Part shown: positions 44,522-53,912 of the stretch, in pieces | Position numbering within the stretch: position 1 is the stretch's first letter | How the letters are laid out: every line of letters begins with the position of its first letter | Assembly (NCBI RefSeq): GCF_009617595.1 | Contig: NZ_WIXK01000013.1 | Span: 1 to 64,000, forward strand | Reading direction: 5' to 3' | Source: Tritonibacter aquimaris | GTDB taxonomy: Bacteria > Pseudomonadota > Alphaproteobacteria > Rhodobacterales > Rhodobacteraceae | DNA: 64,000 bases | The notes under the pieces: model-generated | Database searches by the model: none | What the model was told of the DNA's origin: nothing | What the model saw: only the letters and a program-made list of their open reading frames with translations | Translations under genes and position numbers: made by a program

Positions 44522-44806
44522 ATGGACAGTTCAGCGTTCGCACAGTTCGCTCCACTCGTACTGATCTTTCTCATTATGTATTTCTTGCTGATCCGTCCGC
44601 AGCAGAAAAAAATGAAAGAGCATCAGCAGATGGTCGAAAACCTGCGTCGTGGTGATCAGGTTGTCACCCAAGGCGGTGTGATTGCCAAAGTCTCCAAGGT
44701 CAAAGAAGACGGCGAGCTGGAAGTTGAAATCGCCGAGGGCGTCAAAGTGCGCGTGGTGAAATCCACCATCGCCCAGGTTCTGAACAAAACCGAACCTGCA
44801 GCCTGA
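44522..44806 (+). CDS. yajC: Preprotein translocase subunit YajC
   Basis: A 94-residue protein with one N-terminal membrane span (PLVLIFLIMYFLLIRPQQKK) and the family motif RRGDQVVTQGGVIAKV. It associates with SecDF. AAGGAA precedes the ATG at 44522. It is the first gene of a yajC-secD-secF operon. Confidence 0.95.
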   Translation: MDSSAFAQFAPLVLIFLIMYFLLIRPQQKKMKEHQQMVENLRRGDQVVTQGGVIAKVSKVKEDGELEVEIAEGVKVRVVKSTIAQVLNKTEPAA

Positions 44807-44842
44807 TCGGCGCCCGTTCACTAACACGATAAAGGCAGGGTA

Positions 44843-46504
44843 ATGCTGCAAATCGATCTTTGGAAAAGGGTCCTGATCGCACTGACATGTGCGGTTGGCC
44901 TTTTGCTGGCACTGCCAAACGCGTTTTACACGCGAGTTGAGCAGGCCAATGATGCGCAAGCGGCGATTACCGCTGCTGGTGAAACACCAGAACGGCTAGA
45001 GCAGGCGGGCCAATGGCCCGCCTTGCTGCCGTCTGGACTGGTAAATCTGGGTCTTGACCTGCGCGGCGGGGCACATCTGCTCGCTGAAGTGAAGGTGGAA
45101 GACGTTTATGAAGCGCGCATGACCGCGCTTTGGCCTGAAGTGCGCACCGTGCTGCGTGATCAACGTGCTGAGGTGGGCACTTTCCGCCGTCAGCCGGGGC
45201 CAGACGATGAAATCCGCGTCAAACTCTCCAAGCCCGAAGGCATGGCCGTAGCGCTGCAAAGCCTGCGTGCGCTTGCAACCCCCGTGGTCAGCCTGACAGG
45301 TGCTGGTGCCAACGACATTGAAATTTCAGGTAGCGGTGACATCATCACCATTACTCTGTCTGAGGCGGAAAAAGCCGCAAGCGATGATCGCACCGTGCGT
45401 CAGGCGTTGGAAATCGTGCGTCGTCGTATTGACGCGGTTGGCACCCGTGAGCCCACTATCCAGCGCCAGGGTGCGGATCGGATCCTGATCCAGGTGCCGG
45501 GTATTGGCTCTGCGTCTGAGCTGAAAATTATTATTGGCACGACTGCGCAACTAACCTTTAACCCGGTTGTGGGCCAAAGCTCTGATGCAAATTCCGCACC
45601 CGGTGTTGGCAACAAAGTGATCCCATCACTGGATGAAGAAGGGATCTACTATACAGTGGAAACCGCACCGGTTGTCACCGGTGAAGAGCTGGTCGATGCG
45701 CAGCCCGCGTTTGATCAAAACGGCCGTCCCGCGGTGAACTTCCGCTTTAACCCGGCGGGTGCGCGTAAATTTGGCGACTACACCGCCGAAAACATCGGCA
45801 CGCCCTTTGCAATCGTTCTGGATGATGAGGTGGTTTCGGCCCCGGTCATTCAATCCCACATTCCCGGTGGCTCTGGCATTATCACTGGCAATTTCACCAT
45901 TGAAGAAAGCACCAATCTGGCGGTTCTGCTGCGCGCAGGCGCATTGCCCGCTGAACTGGTGTTCCTCGAAGAACGCACAATTGGCCCAGAGCTTGGTCAG
46001 GACAGCATCGACGCGGGTAAGGTTGCAACCGTTGTGGCCTTTGTTGCGGTGCTGGTCTTTATGGCGCTGAGCTATGGTCTGTTTGGTATTTTTGCCAATA
46101 TCGCACTGCTCATCAATGTGGGCCTGATCTTTGGCGCGCTGAGCCTGATTGGTGGCACGCTGACACTGCCGGGTATTGCGGGTATTGTTTTGACCGTGGG
46201 TATGGCGGTTGATGCAAACGTGCTGATCTTTGAACGGATCCGCGAAGAGCTAAAAGCGGGCCACGGCCCGGCGCGCTCGATTGATACCGGCTATTCCAAG
46301 GCGCTCTCCGCGATTGTGGATGCCAATGTGACCACCTTTATCACCGCCGTGATCCTGTTTGTTATGGGATCGGGTCCGGTGCGTGGCTTTGCCATCACCT
46401 TGGGGCTTGGCATTCTCACATCGGTGTTCACCGCGATCTTCGTCACCCGCCTGTTGGTGGTGATCTGGTTCGAACGCCGTCGTCCTAGAACAATTGAGGT
46501 GTAA
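44843..46504 (+). CDS. secD: Protein translocase subunit SecD
   Basis: A 553-residue RND-fold protein. One N-terminal span, a large periplasmic domain starting LGLDLRGGAHLLAEV, and five C-terminal spans with VDANVLIFERIREE. It uses proton flow to pull preproteins through SecYEG. It follows yajC by 36 bp and precedes secF by 2 bp. Confidence 0.96.
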   Translation: MLQIDLWKRVLIALTCAVGLLLALPNAFYTRVEQANDAQAAITAAGETPERLEQAGQWPALLPSGLVNLGLDLRGGAHLLAEVKVEDVYEARMTALWPEVRTVLRDQRAEVGTFRRQPGPDDEIRVKLSKPEGMAVALQSLRALATPVVSLTGAGANDIEISGSGDIITITLSEAEKAASDDRTVRQALEIVRRRIDAVGTREPTIQRQGADRILIQVPGIGSASELKIIIGTTAQLTFNPVVGQSSDANSAPGVGNKVIPSLDEEGIYYTVETAPVVTGEELVDAQPAFDQNGRPAVNFRFNPAGARKFGDYTAENIGTPFAIVLDDEVVSAPVIQSHIPGGSGIITGNFTIEESTNLAVLLRAGALPAELVFLEERTIGPELGQDSIDAGKVATVVAFVAVLVFMALSYGLFGIFANIALLINVGLIFGALSLIGGTLTLPGIAGIVLTVGMAVDANVLIFERIREELKAGHGPARSIDTGYSKALSAIVDANVTTFITAVILFVMGSGPVRGFAITLGLGILTSVFTAIFVTRLLVVIWFERRRPRTIEV

Positions 46505-46506
46505 TC

Positions 46507-47475
46507 ATGCGGCTTAGACTTGTCCCAAAAGAAACCTCTTTTGATTTCTTCAAACGCTGGAAGCTCTGGCTTGGCGTGTCCGCGCTGATGATTGTGCTGG
46601 GCCTTGTGTCCTTTGGCCTTCAGGGGCTGAACTTTGGTATCGACTTTCGTGGCGGCACAACCGTGCGTACCGAAGCATCCACCGCTGTTGATGTGAAATC
46701 CTATCGTGATGCGATTGCGCCGCTTGGTCTGGGGGATGTCTCCATCACCGAGGTGTTTGATCCATCCTTTGCCGAAGATCAGCATGTGGCGATGATCCGC
46801 ATCCAATCCCAAGAAGGTGGCGAAGCCATCAGCGGTGAGCAGATCGAAACACTGCGGGCGGCGCTTGGCACTGTTGCACCGGACATTAAATTTGTCTCGG
46901 TCGAAAGTGTTGGCCCAAAGGTTTCCGGTGAGCTGATCTGGACCGCTGTCCTGGCGGTTGCGCTGGCGATTGCTGCGGTGCTTGTCTACATCTGGCTGCG
47001 ATTTGAATGGCAGTTTGCCCTTGGTGCGGTTGCCGCATTGGTGCATGACGTGGTGCTCACGATTGGTGTATTCTCAGCGCTTCAGGTTAAGTTCGACCTT
47101 GCGATTATCGCTGCACTTCTGACCATCGTGGGCTATTCGCTCAACGATACAGTGGTTGTGTTTGACCGTGTGCGTGAAAACCTGCGCCGTTATAAAAGCA
47201 AAGACCTGGCGGAGGTGCTGAACCTCTCGATCAACGAGACCCTGAGCCGGACTGTGATGACCTCGGTTACCACATTGATTGCGCTGATCTCGCTGTTTGT
47301 GCTGGGCGGTGATGTGATCCGTGGCTTTGTCTTTGCGATGATCTGGGGCGTGATTGTGGGTACCTATTCGTCAATCTTTGTGGCGTCGACCATCCTGCTG
47401 AACCTTGGGGTAAAGCGTGACTGGAACAAACCATCGACCCCAACCGGCAACCAGTTTGCCAACATCGATGCCTGA
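46507..47475 (+). CDS. secF: Protein translocase subunit SecF
   Basis: A 322-residue partner of SecD. It has the DFRGG motif (NFGIDFRGGTTVRTE), six membrane spans, and the conserved NDTVVVFDRVRENLR. The last codons overlap the start of the following permease gene. Confidence 0.96.
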   Translation: MRLRLVPKETSFDFFKRWKLWLGVSALMIVLGLVSFGLQGLNFGIDFRGGTTVRTEASTAVDVKSYRDAIAPLGLGDVSITEVFDPSFAEDQHVAMIRIQSQEGGEAISGEQIETLRAALGTVAPDIKFVSVESVGPKVSGELIWTAVLAVALAIAAVLVYIWLRFEWQFALGAVAALVHDVVLTIGVFSALQVKFDLAIIAALLTIVGYSLNDTVVVFDRVRENLRRYKSKDLAEVLNLSINETLSRTVMTSVTTLIALISLFVLGGDVIRGFVFAMIWGVIVGTYSSIFVASTILLNLGVKRDWNKPSTPTGNQFANIDA

Positions 47476-48232
47476 TTTCATGCCTCAGGCGTTTTACGAC
47501 GTTGTGCAGACATCAGGGTTTTATTGGCTTATGGCCACTATTGGAGCCGCGGGTTTGATCCGCGGCTTCACTGGTTTTGGCACTGCGCTGATCTTTGTTC
47601 CGGTGGCGGCGCAGTTTCTGCCACTGGCACAGATCATTCTGGTGATCTCTCTTATCGGGATTGGCTCAATGATCTCTCTGGTGCCACAGGCCTGGCATCA
47701 GGCAGATCGCAGCGAAGTGGGTCTGCTTGCGCTGGCGGCGGCAATCACAACGCCATTTGGTATTTATCTTCTGGGGCAAATAGACGGGCTCATTTTACGT
47801 TGGATCGTGGCCGTTGTTGTTGCGGTGACGCTTGTGGCTGTGGTTTCGGGCTGGCGCTATCATGGGCGGCTTGGGGTGAGGGGACGGCTGGCCATTGGCG
47901 GTGCTTCGGGCATCTTTGGTGGAATGACCGGCCTGACGGGGCCTGTGGTGATTGTGTTTTATCTCGCCAATGCGCGCGACATTATAAAAGTACGCGCCAA
48001 CACGATTTTGTTTCTGGCCGCACTGGATGTGGTGATCCTTGCCAATCTTGCGCTGGACGGGCCTATTGCGGCGCAGACGCTCTGGCTCGCGGCCTTTCTG
48101 TCGCTGCCCTATCTGGCGGGGATATTTCTGGGCAAGACCGCCTTTGCGCCACATCTGGAACGGATCTACCGTGTGGCGGCCTATTCCGTGATTGGTTTGG
48201 CTGTGCTAACCAGCCTTCCAGTGTTTGACTGA
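47468..48232 (+). CDS. TauE/SafE family permease
   Basis: A 254-residue membrane protein with repeated TauE/SafE-type segments (GLIRGFTGFGTALIFVP and GGASGIFGGMTGLTGPVV). The ATG at 47468 overlaps the secF stop by 8 bp; an ATG 12 bp later is also possible, and neither has a good ribosome-binding site, so it is probably translated by coupling. Anion export is the family role; substrate unknown. It is a different subgroup from the gene at 16997. Confidence 0.8.
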   Translation: MPDFMPQAFYDVVQTSGFYWLMATIGAAGLIRGFTGFGTALIFVPVAAQFLPLAQIILVISLIGIGSMISLVPQAWHQADRSEVGLLALAAAITTPFGIYLLGQIDGLILRWIVAVVVAVTLVAVVSGWRYHGRLGVRGRLAIGGASGIFGGMTGLTGPVVIVFYLANARDIIKVRANTILFLAALDVVILANLALDGPIAAQTLWLAAFLSLPYLAGIFLGKTAFAPHLERIYRVAAYSVIGLAVLTSLPVFD

Positions 48233-48255
48233 TACAGCGCGAGAAAGGAACGTTC

Positions 48256-48609
48256 ATGCGGCTCAACGAGGTGACCTATTCAGACGCAGAGCCTATCGAT
48301 GGCTATGGCGATGACTTCTTTCGCATCGGCGGCAAAGCCCATATGGGCGCGGTCCTTACCTCAAGCCAGGGCACCCAAAGCTGGGGCGGCTATGAGGATG
48401 CCGCGGCTTTGCTTGCGCTCAAAGACCATATCGACGTGCTGTTTGTGGGAACCGGTGCTGAGGTTGCCCATATTCCAGCGGATCTGCGCACCCAGCTCGA
48501 AGATGCGGGCATCGGCGTTGAGGCCATGACATCACCCGCCGCCTGCCGCACCTATAATGTGCTCTTGTCCGAAGGTCGCCGTATTGCCATGGCCGCTTTG
48601 CCGGTATGA
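48256..48609 (+). CDS. Mth938-like domain protein (NDUFAF3 ortholog)
   Basis: A 117-residue single-domain protein with GYGDDFFRIGGKAHMGAVL and LFVGTGAEVAHIPADLR, the Mth938/DUF498 fold. The mitochondrial homolog NDUFAF3 is a complex I assembly factor, and the bacterial gene is known to lie near secDF in alphaproteobacteria, as here. A bacterial role in complex I assembly is inferred. Confidence 0.85.
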   Translation: MRLNEVTYSDAEPIDGYGDDFFRIGGKAHMGAVLTSSQGTQSWGGYEDAAALLALKDHIDVLFVGTGAEVAHIPADLRTQLEDAGIGVEAMTSPAACRTYNVLLSEGRRIAMAALPV

Positions 48610-48733
48610 TGATGCAACTTGCATAAACTTTCCGCCAACCACCCCCGGTGTGAATTGCGTAAAAGATTTGATCTGCCGCAAGGTGACGCGCGCCTAGGTC
48701 TGTTTTGTGCAAGAAAAGAAACAAAGGCAGAGC

Positions 48734-49348
48734 ATGACCTTATCGGTAAAAGATCTATCCGTGACCCGTGGGGGCGTGCCGGTTCTTGAGGGGCTGAGTT
48801 TCACCATTGAACCGGGCACCGCGGTGATCCTGCGTGGTCCCAACGGCTGCGGCAAAACCACTTTGCTGCGCACGCTGGCTGGTCTGCAACCGCCGCTGAA
48901 AGGTGTAATTGACGGGGCCGAGGATCAGATTGCCTATGCCGCCCATGCGGATGGGTTGAAACCCACGTTAAGCGTCGAAGAGAACCTGCAATTCTGGGCC
49001 AGCGTGTTTGATCGCCGTGATATTGAGCCCGCGATTGAAAGCTTTGAACTTGAGGGATTGCGCAAACGATCCGCTGGTGCGCTTTCGGCGGGGCAGAAAC
49101 GTCGCCTCGGTCTTGCGCGGCTGCTGGTCACTGATCGCCCGATCTGGATCATGGATGAACCCACTGTCAGTCTTGATACCAATTATGTGCAGCTTTTTGC
49201 CAATGTGGTGCGAGCGCATCTTGCACAGGGCGGCAGCGCTTTGATTGCCACCCATATCGATCTGGGACTTGATGGAGAGGTGCTGGATGTGACACCGTTT
49301 AAAGCCGCGCCCAAAGCACTGGATGATTTTGATGGAGGCTTCCTGTGA
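48734..49348 (+). CDS. ccmA: Haem exporter ATPase CcmA
   Basis: A 204-residue ABC ATPase of the cytochrome c maturation system. Walker [10 protein letters not shown], signature [14 protein letters not shown] and Walker [13 protein letters not shown] are seen. With CcmB it powers release of holo-Ccm[11 protein letters not shown] is the likely start; nine codons upstream are open. It overlaps ccmB. Confidence 0.93.
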   Translation: MTLSVKDLSVTRGGVPVLEGLSFTIEPGTAVILRGPNGCGKTTLLRTLAGLQPPLKGVIDGAEDQIAYAAHADGLKPTLSVEENLQFWASVFDRRDIEPAIESFELEGLRKRSAGALSAGQKRRLGLARLLVTDRPIWIMDEPTVSLDTNYVQLFANVVRAHLAQGGSALIATHIDLGLDGEVLDVTPFKAAPKALDDFDGGFL

Positions 49349-50001
49349 TCTCACTCCTGATGCGGGATCTGAAATTGGCGATGCGCGCGGGTGGAGGCTT
49401 TGGGCTGGGGCTTGCGTTTTTCCTGATTGTCACCGTGCTTGTGCCCTTTGCGGTTGGCCCTGAAAGCGAGCTTCTTGCCACGATTGCACCTGGCGTGTTG
49501 TGGATCGGGGCGCTTTTGGCCTGTCTGCTGTCGCTTGATCGTATTCTGGCGCTGGATTGGGAGGATGGGTCGCTCGATCTTTTGGCAACCGCGCCACTGC
49601 CGATGGAGGCGATTGTCACCGTCAAAGCGCTGGCCCATTGGATCACCACCGGGCTGCCGCTGGTTTTGATTGCGCCGGTGCTTGGTGTGTTGTTGCATCT
49701 GCCTACGCAGGGCTATCTTTGGCTGTTTGTGTCGCTTCTGCTTGGCACGCCTGCGCTGTCGGTGATTGGAACCTTTGGCGCTGCGCTGACTGTTGGACTA
49801 AAACGAGGTGGGCTGCTGATGTCATTGCTGGTGCTGCCGCTTTATATGCCAACGCTTATCTTTGGCGCCGAAGCCGCGCGCCGGGGCAGCGATGGGTTTT
49901 CGGTTGAAACGCCGCTCTTGCTGCTTGCGGGGATTTCCGCCGCGTCGATTGCGCTTCTGCCCTTTGCCAGTGCAGCGGTTTTACGTATCAACTTGCGATA
50001 A
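49345..50001 (+). CDS. ccmB: Haem exporter membrane protein CcmB
   Basis: A 218-residue protein with six hydrophobic spans, starting at a GTG that overlaps the ccmA stop. [15 protein letters not shown] at the N-terminus and [16 protein letters not shown] are family features. Confidence 0.93.
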   Translation: MISLLMRDLKLAMRAGGGFGLGLAFFLIVTVLVPFAVGPESELLATIAPGVLWIGALLACLLSLDRILALDWEDGSLDLLATAPLPMEAIVTVKALAHWITTGLPLVLIAPVLGVLLHLPTQGYLWLFVSLLLGTPALSVIGTFGAALTVGLKRGGLLMSLLVLPLYMPTLIFGAEAARRGSDGFSVETPLLLLAGISAASIALLPFASAAVLRINLR

Positions 50002-50031
50002 GGTCCATGACCAAGAAAGACGGAGAGCCTG

Positions 50032-50784
50032 ATGTCGATCTGGCGATATGCAAATCCAAAGAAGTTTCTGGAAACCTCCGAAAAGGTCATGCCTTTCATA
50101 TGGGGGGCGGCGGCTGCGCTGACCGTGGCGGGGCTGGTCTGGGGCTTTTTCTTTACGCCTGAAGACTACCGTCAGGGCGCAACGGTAAAGATCATCTTTA
50201 TCCATGTGCCCGCAGCACTGATGGCGATTAACGCGTGGTTCATGATGCTGGTGGCCTCGCTCATCTGGGTGATCCGCCGCCACCACGTAAGCGCGCTCGC
50301 CGCCAAGGCCGCAGCTCCCGTGGGCATTGTGATGACGGTGATTGCATTAATCACCGGGGCCATCTGGGGCCAGCCTATGTGGGGCACCTGGTGGGAATGG
50401 GATCCGCGCCTCACGTCATTTTTGGTGCTGTTTCTGTTCTACCTTGGCTATATTGCCCTGTGGGAAGCGATCGAGGATCCTGATACCGCTGCTGATCTGA
50501 CCGCAATCCTGTGTCTGGTGGGATCCGTGTTTGCCGTGCTCAGCCGCTATGCGGTGCTGTTTTGGAACCAGGGGCTGCATCAGGGCGCGTCGGTTATGCG
50601 GGCAGGGGCCGTTGCCGGAGACAGCGAAGAACGTGTCAGCAATGTCTTTGCTCTGCCGCTGTTTGTCAGCATGGGCGGCTTTGCCTTATTGTTTCTCGCG
50701 CTTGTGCTGTATCGCACCGGCACCGAAATCCGCAGCCGCCGTATTCAGGCGCTGCTTGCCCGCGAACGTATGGAGGCGCGCTAA
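50032..50784 (+). CDS. ccmC: Haem transporter CcmC
   Basis: A 250-residue six-span haem handling protein. The tryptophan-rich periplasmic motif WGTWWEWDPRLTS and flanking histidines (FIHVPAA, LHQGAS) bind haem for transfer to CcmE. It is 30 bp after ccmB; its stop overlaps the ccmD start. Confidence 0.95.
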   Translation: MSIWRYANPKKFLETSEKVMPFIWGAAAALTVAGLVWGFFFTPEDYRQGATVKIIFIHVPAALMAINAWFMMLVASLIWVIRRHHVSALAAKAAAPVGIVMTVIALITGAIWGQPMWGTWWEWDPRLTSFLVLFLFYLGYIALWEAIEDPDTAADLTAILCLVGSVFAVLSRYAVLFWNQGLHQGASVMRAGAVAGDSEERVSNVFALPLFVSMGGFALLFLALVLYRTGTEIRSRRIQALLARERMEAR

Positions 50785-50939
50785 TGGTTGAGCTTGGCAA
50801 ATACACCACCACGGTGCTGTCGTCTTATGGCGTGTCGTTGCTGCTGCTGATTGCGCTTGTATGGATGTCTGTTCGCCGTGGTCGCAAAGTGCGGCTTGAA
50901 TTGGGAGAACTGGAAGCGCGGAGGCAGAAGAATGGCTAA
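50784..50939 (+). CDS. ccmD: Haem exporter protein CcmD
   Basis: A 51-residue protein with one span (VLSSYGVSLLLLIALVWMSV) and a basic C-terminus (RRGRKVRLELGE), as expected for CcmD, which stabilises the CcmABC-CcmE complex. It overlaps ccmC by one base and ccmG by 8. Confidence 0.88.
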   Translation: MVELGKYTTTVLSSYGVSLLLLIALVWMSVRRGRKVRLELGELEARRQKNG

Positions 50940-51468
50940 AATCTCTCCATTGATGGCGGTGCCTTTGCTGGTGTTTGCAGCCTTTGGTGGGCTCGCCGCC
51001 ATTGGCCTGAACCGCGATGATCCAGAAAGCCTGCCATCGGTTTTGGTTGGGCGCGCAGCGCCTGAGGTGCAATCTGCGCCTTTGTTGGACTATCCGGAAT
51101 TCAAAAGCGAGGATCTCACCAAAGGGGACATCAAACTGGTGAACTTCTGGGCCAGTTGGTGTGCGCCGTGCCGCGCTGAGCATCCAAACCTGATGGAGCT
51201 TGCCAAGGACTATCCGATCTATGGCATCAATCAGGATTATGGTCCCAAAGAAGCGCGTGGATTTATTCTTGAGCTGGGAAACCCCTACAGCGGCTTGCTG
51301 TATGATCCCAGGAAACGTCAGTCGATTGACTGGGGCGTTTACGGCCTGCCAGAGACCTTTGTCATCGATGGCGATGGGAAAATTCTCGGTCGTATTGCGG
51401 GGCCTTTGACGCAACGCGTCATCGAAGAGACGCTCAAACCGATGCTTGAAACAGGGCACAGCAGCTGA
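50932..51468 (+). CDS. ccmG: Thiol:disulfide interchange protein CcmG (DsbE)
   Basis: A 178-residue membrane-anchored thioredoxin. The signal anchor is PLMAVPLLVFAAFGGLAAIG, the redox motif is NFWASWCAPCRAEH, and the cis-Pro loop is YGLPETFVIDGDG. It reduces the haem-binding cysteines of apocytochrome c. AGGCAG precedes the ATG within the end of ccmD. Confidence 0.94.
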   Translation: MAKISPLMAVPLLVFAAFGGLAAIGLNRDDPESLPSVLVGRAAPEVQSAPLLDYPEFKSEDLTKGDIKLVNFWASWCAPCRAEHPNLMELAKDYPIYGINQDYGPKEARGFILELGNPYSGLLYDPRKRQSIDWGVYGLPETFVIDGDGKILGRIAGPLTQRVIEETLKPMLETGHSS

Positions 51469-51488
51469 TTGTGCCGCGCCGTTGAGCA

Positions 51489-51773
51489 CTAGAGAAGATG
51501 ATAAGACTTGTGGATCTGCTCTTTTGCCAGCAGATCCGCGACCTGATCAAAATGCCCGTTTGTTGCCCGCCAGTCGAGATAGGCATCATGCGCTGCGCTG
51601 CTTTGCCAGACCTGAAGCAACACAACCTCATTTTTATCTTTGCAGTGAAAAACCTGCGCCATTTCGCAACCATCAAAGCTGCGCGTGCCAGGTATGAGGG
51701 TCCCCAGCATTAGTAAAAGATCGTCGAAATGATCTTGCTCTGGGGTAAGGGTGACAACAATTGCTTCGTTCAT
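51489..51773 (-). CDS. Antibiotic biosynthesis monooxygenase-domain protein
   Basis: A 94-residue ABM-type ferredoxin-like protein (MNEAIVVTLTPEQDHFDDLL, then VVLLQVWQSSAAHDAYLDWR). Family members are small cofactor-free monooxygenases acting on quinols or polyketides. The function here is unknown. It is convergent with ccmG, 20 bp apart. Confidence 0.75.
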   Translation of the reverse strand: MNEAIVVTLTPEQDHFDDLLLMLGTLIPGTRSFDGCEMAQVFHCKDKNEVVLLQVWQSSAAHDAYLDWRATNGHFDQVADLLAKEQIHKSYHLL

Positions 51774-52151
51774 TAGTCTTCGCTTTATTGGTAACTTTCT
51801 GAAAATTTTATATTCTAAATATTCGATTGGAAGGAGAATTTTGTCGATTTTGCGGGTATCGCTTCACCTTTTTGTTATTAGACCTCATGTATTTCAATGA
51901 GATAATCAATTGAATTTCCAGTCAGAGATTTTAACCGTTCAATGCGTGTGGTCTCGTAATCTTTGAAAAATTTAATCTAGTCAAAGGGATCTCACGCAAA
52001 GTGGGGTTACATGCTGCTGTAGAGAGATTAAATTATGATAGCGCTGACACAGCAATGTGAGCGTGACCAGAGATACATTCAAGAATGATTGATTGGTTTG
52101 TCTAAGGTGCGGGCGATAGAGGTGGACTATGAACTCTTGGGGTAACTGTTA
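51774..52151. other. AT-rich intergenic region, no gene seen
   Basis: About 380 bp between divergent genes, clearly AT-richer than the rest of the window. No open frame with a ribosome-binding site, no RNA and no strong inverted repeat was recognised. It should contain promoters for the flanking genes. Confidence 0.5.
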
Positions 52152-52886
52152 ATGCGAATTCTATCTGTTGTCGCGTGTCTTGTTGGGCTTGCGGCCGCGC
52201 CTTTGAGCGCCCAAACACAGCATGAAAACACTCAAACGGCGGCACAGAATGTACCGGTGGTGGTTGAGCTGTTTACCTCGCAAGGTTGCTCCTCTTGTCC
52301 GCCCGCTGATGAGCTGCTGACACGGCTCGCGCAGAAAGAAGACATTCTCGCCCTGGCGCTGCACGTGGATTATTGGGACTACATCGGCTGGAAGGATGAA
52401 TTTGCCTCGCCTGCCTTTACCCGACGCCAAAAGGGCTATGCCCATGTTGGATCTCGCCGCATGATCTATACGCCGCAGATGGTGATTATGGGCTATGAGG
52501 ATGTGGTGGGCGCCAATGCAGCAGCCGTAATGGATGTTGTGTCTGAGTATCGCAAGACCCCGCCACCCGTTCAGCTTCAGGCAGAGACAAGCGAAGCTGA
52601 GGTCAGGCTGACAGTAACAGCAGTGCAGGACGTGGAACAGGCGGTGCCAATTCTGGTGCATATGGTGACCTATGAACCGATGCAGACCGTCAACATCACC
52701 CGTGGTGAATTGCGCGGCCATACAATCGATTACGCCAATGTGGTAGAAGAGCTATCGGTCATTGGCACCTGGGACGGAACTGGTGAATTCAAGGTCGCAG
52801 TGCCGCGCCAGTCCGAGGGTAAAACCGCGTTTCTTGTACAGCAAGGCAGCTATGGCCGCATTTTGGGCGCGTTAAAGCTCGACTAA
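52152..52886 (+). CDS. DUF1223 thioredoxin-like secreted protein
   Basis: A 244-residue protein with a Sec signal peptide (RILSVVACLVGLAAAPLSA). The mature part begins with a thioredoxin-like domain containing ELFTSQGCSSCPPADELL (CSSC redox motif) and HVDYWDYIGWKDEFASP. DUF1223 proteins are of unknown role, probably periplasmic thiol chemistry. Confidence 0.87.
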   Translation: MRILSVVACLVGLAAAPLSAQTQHENTQTAAQNVPVVVELFTSQGCSSCPPADELLTRLAQKEDILALALHVDYWDYIGWKDEFASPAFTRRQKGYAHVGSRRMIYTPQMVIMGYEDVVGANAAAVMDVVSEYRKTPPPVQLQAETSEAEVRLTVTAVQDVEQAVPILVHMVTYEPMQTVNITRGELRGHTIDYANVVEELSVIGTWDGTGEFKVAVPRQSEGKTAFLVQQGSYGRILGALKLD

Positions 52887-52900
52887 ATCCCTTGATCGTT

Positions 52901-53797
52901 TCAGCCCTTGATAAAGGGTTTCCAGCGGCGATGGATCCAGAACCATTGGCCCATGTGTTGGCGCACCATGTCTTCCAGATCTTGGGTAACTTCTGTGGTC
53001 ATGGTGAGCGCGTCGCTATGTTCCAGCGGCGCTTTCATGATGACCTCAAATTCAAACCCATTGTCCTGGCGCACGGCATAAACCGGGATCATCACCGCAT
53101 TGTATTTCAATGCAAGTTCAGCAACCACCAATGACGTTTTTGCGGGCTTGCCAAAAAAGTCAATCTGGCTGCCACCATAGGCGTGCAAGTCAGCAACAAC
53201 GGCCAAGGTGCCACCCTGTTTAAGATAGCGCACCATTTCCACCATGCCGCGTTTGCCTTGTTCAAACATCGGTGTGCCAGTTGTTTTGATGGCGGCAACG
53301 TAGTGCTCGTTGAAATATGGGTTGGCCATCCGCCGGTACAGCGAACCCATCTTAAACCCAAGGCTGATCAGTTTGGCGCGCGCGGCATCATAGTTTGCAA
53401 AATGCGCGGTGACCAATATGACCGGGCGGTTTTCTGCCTTGGCTTGACGCAGCGCGTCAAGGCCGGGCCCGGAAATCCGCGACTGCTCCGCCAACTTGCG
53501 AAATGGGGCACCGGCGTAAAGTTCGGCAATGGTGCGGCCCGCATTGTCGGCCACATCGGCGCAGATTTTTTTTACCTCTGCGGCGGGCAGATCGGGCATC
53601 ACATAGTTGAGATTTTGGCGAATGCGCCGTTCAATGCCAACCACAGGTGCGATCCGGCGCAACAGACCACCCATCATACGCAACCGCATCTTATAGGGCA
53701 GCATTCCCATCACGCGAATTACGCCGCGCAATATTAGATTGCTCACGAAGTAGCTGGCTTTTTCGCGGAAGCTCAGATCAGAAATAGGGCGTGGCAT
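52901..53797 (-). CDS. lpxL: Lipid A biosynthesis acyltransferase (LpxL/HtrB family)
   Basis: A 298-residue inner-membrane acyltransferase. The HX4D catalytic motif is TAHFANYDAARAK, and a later block is VADLHAYGGSQIDFFGKPA. It adds a secondary acyl chain to lipid A. Which position and chain are used cannot be told from sequence, so the symbol is provisional. It is convergent with the DUF1223 gene. Confidence 0.87.
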   Translation of the reverse strand: MPRPISDLSFREKASYFVSNLILRGVIRVMGMLPYKMRLRMMGGLLRRIAPVVGIERRIRQNLNYVMPDLPAAEVKKICADVADNAGRTIAELYAGAPFRKLAEQSRISGPGLDALRQAKAENRPVILVTAHFANYDAARAKLISLGFKMGSLYRRMANPYFNEHYVAAIKTTGTPMFEQGKRGMVEMVRYLKQGGTLAVVADLHAYGGSQIDFFGKPAKTSLVVAELALKYNAVMIPVYAVRQDNGFEFEVIMKAPLEHSDALTMTTEVTQDLEDMVRQHMGQWFWIHRRWKPFIKG

Positions 53798-53912
53798 AGG
53801 TGTTTGGGGCCTGCGGGGCTGGGGGCTGCTCGGAACAGCACTCTATATCCCAGCCGCCGCAGGTACAAGCAACCCGTATCAAAAGGGGACATACGGGTCG
53901 ACCTGTTTGGGC

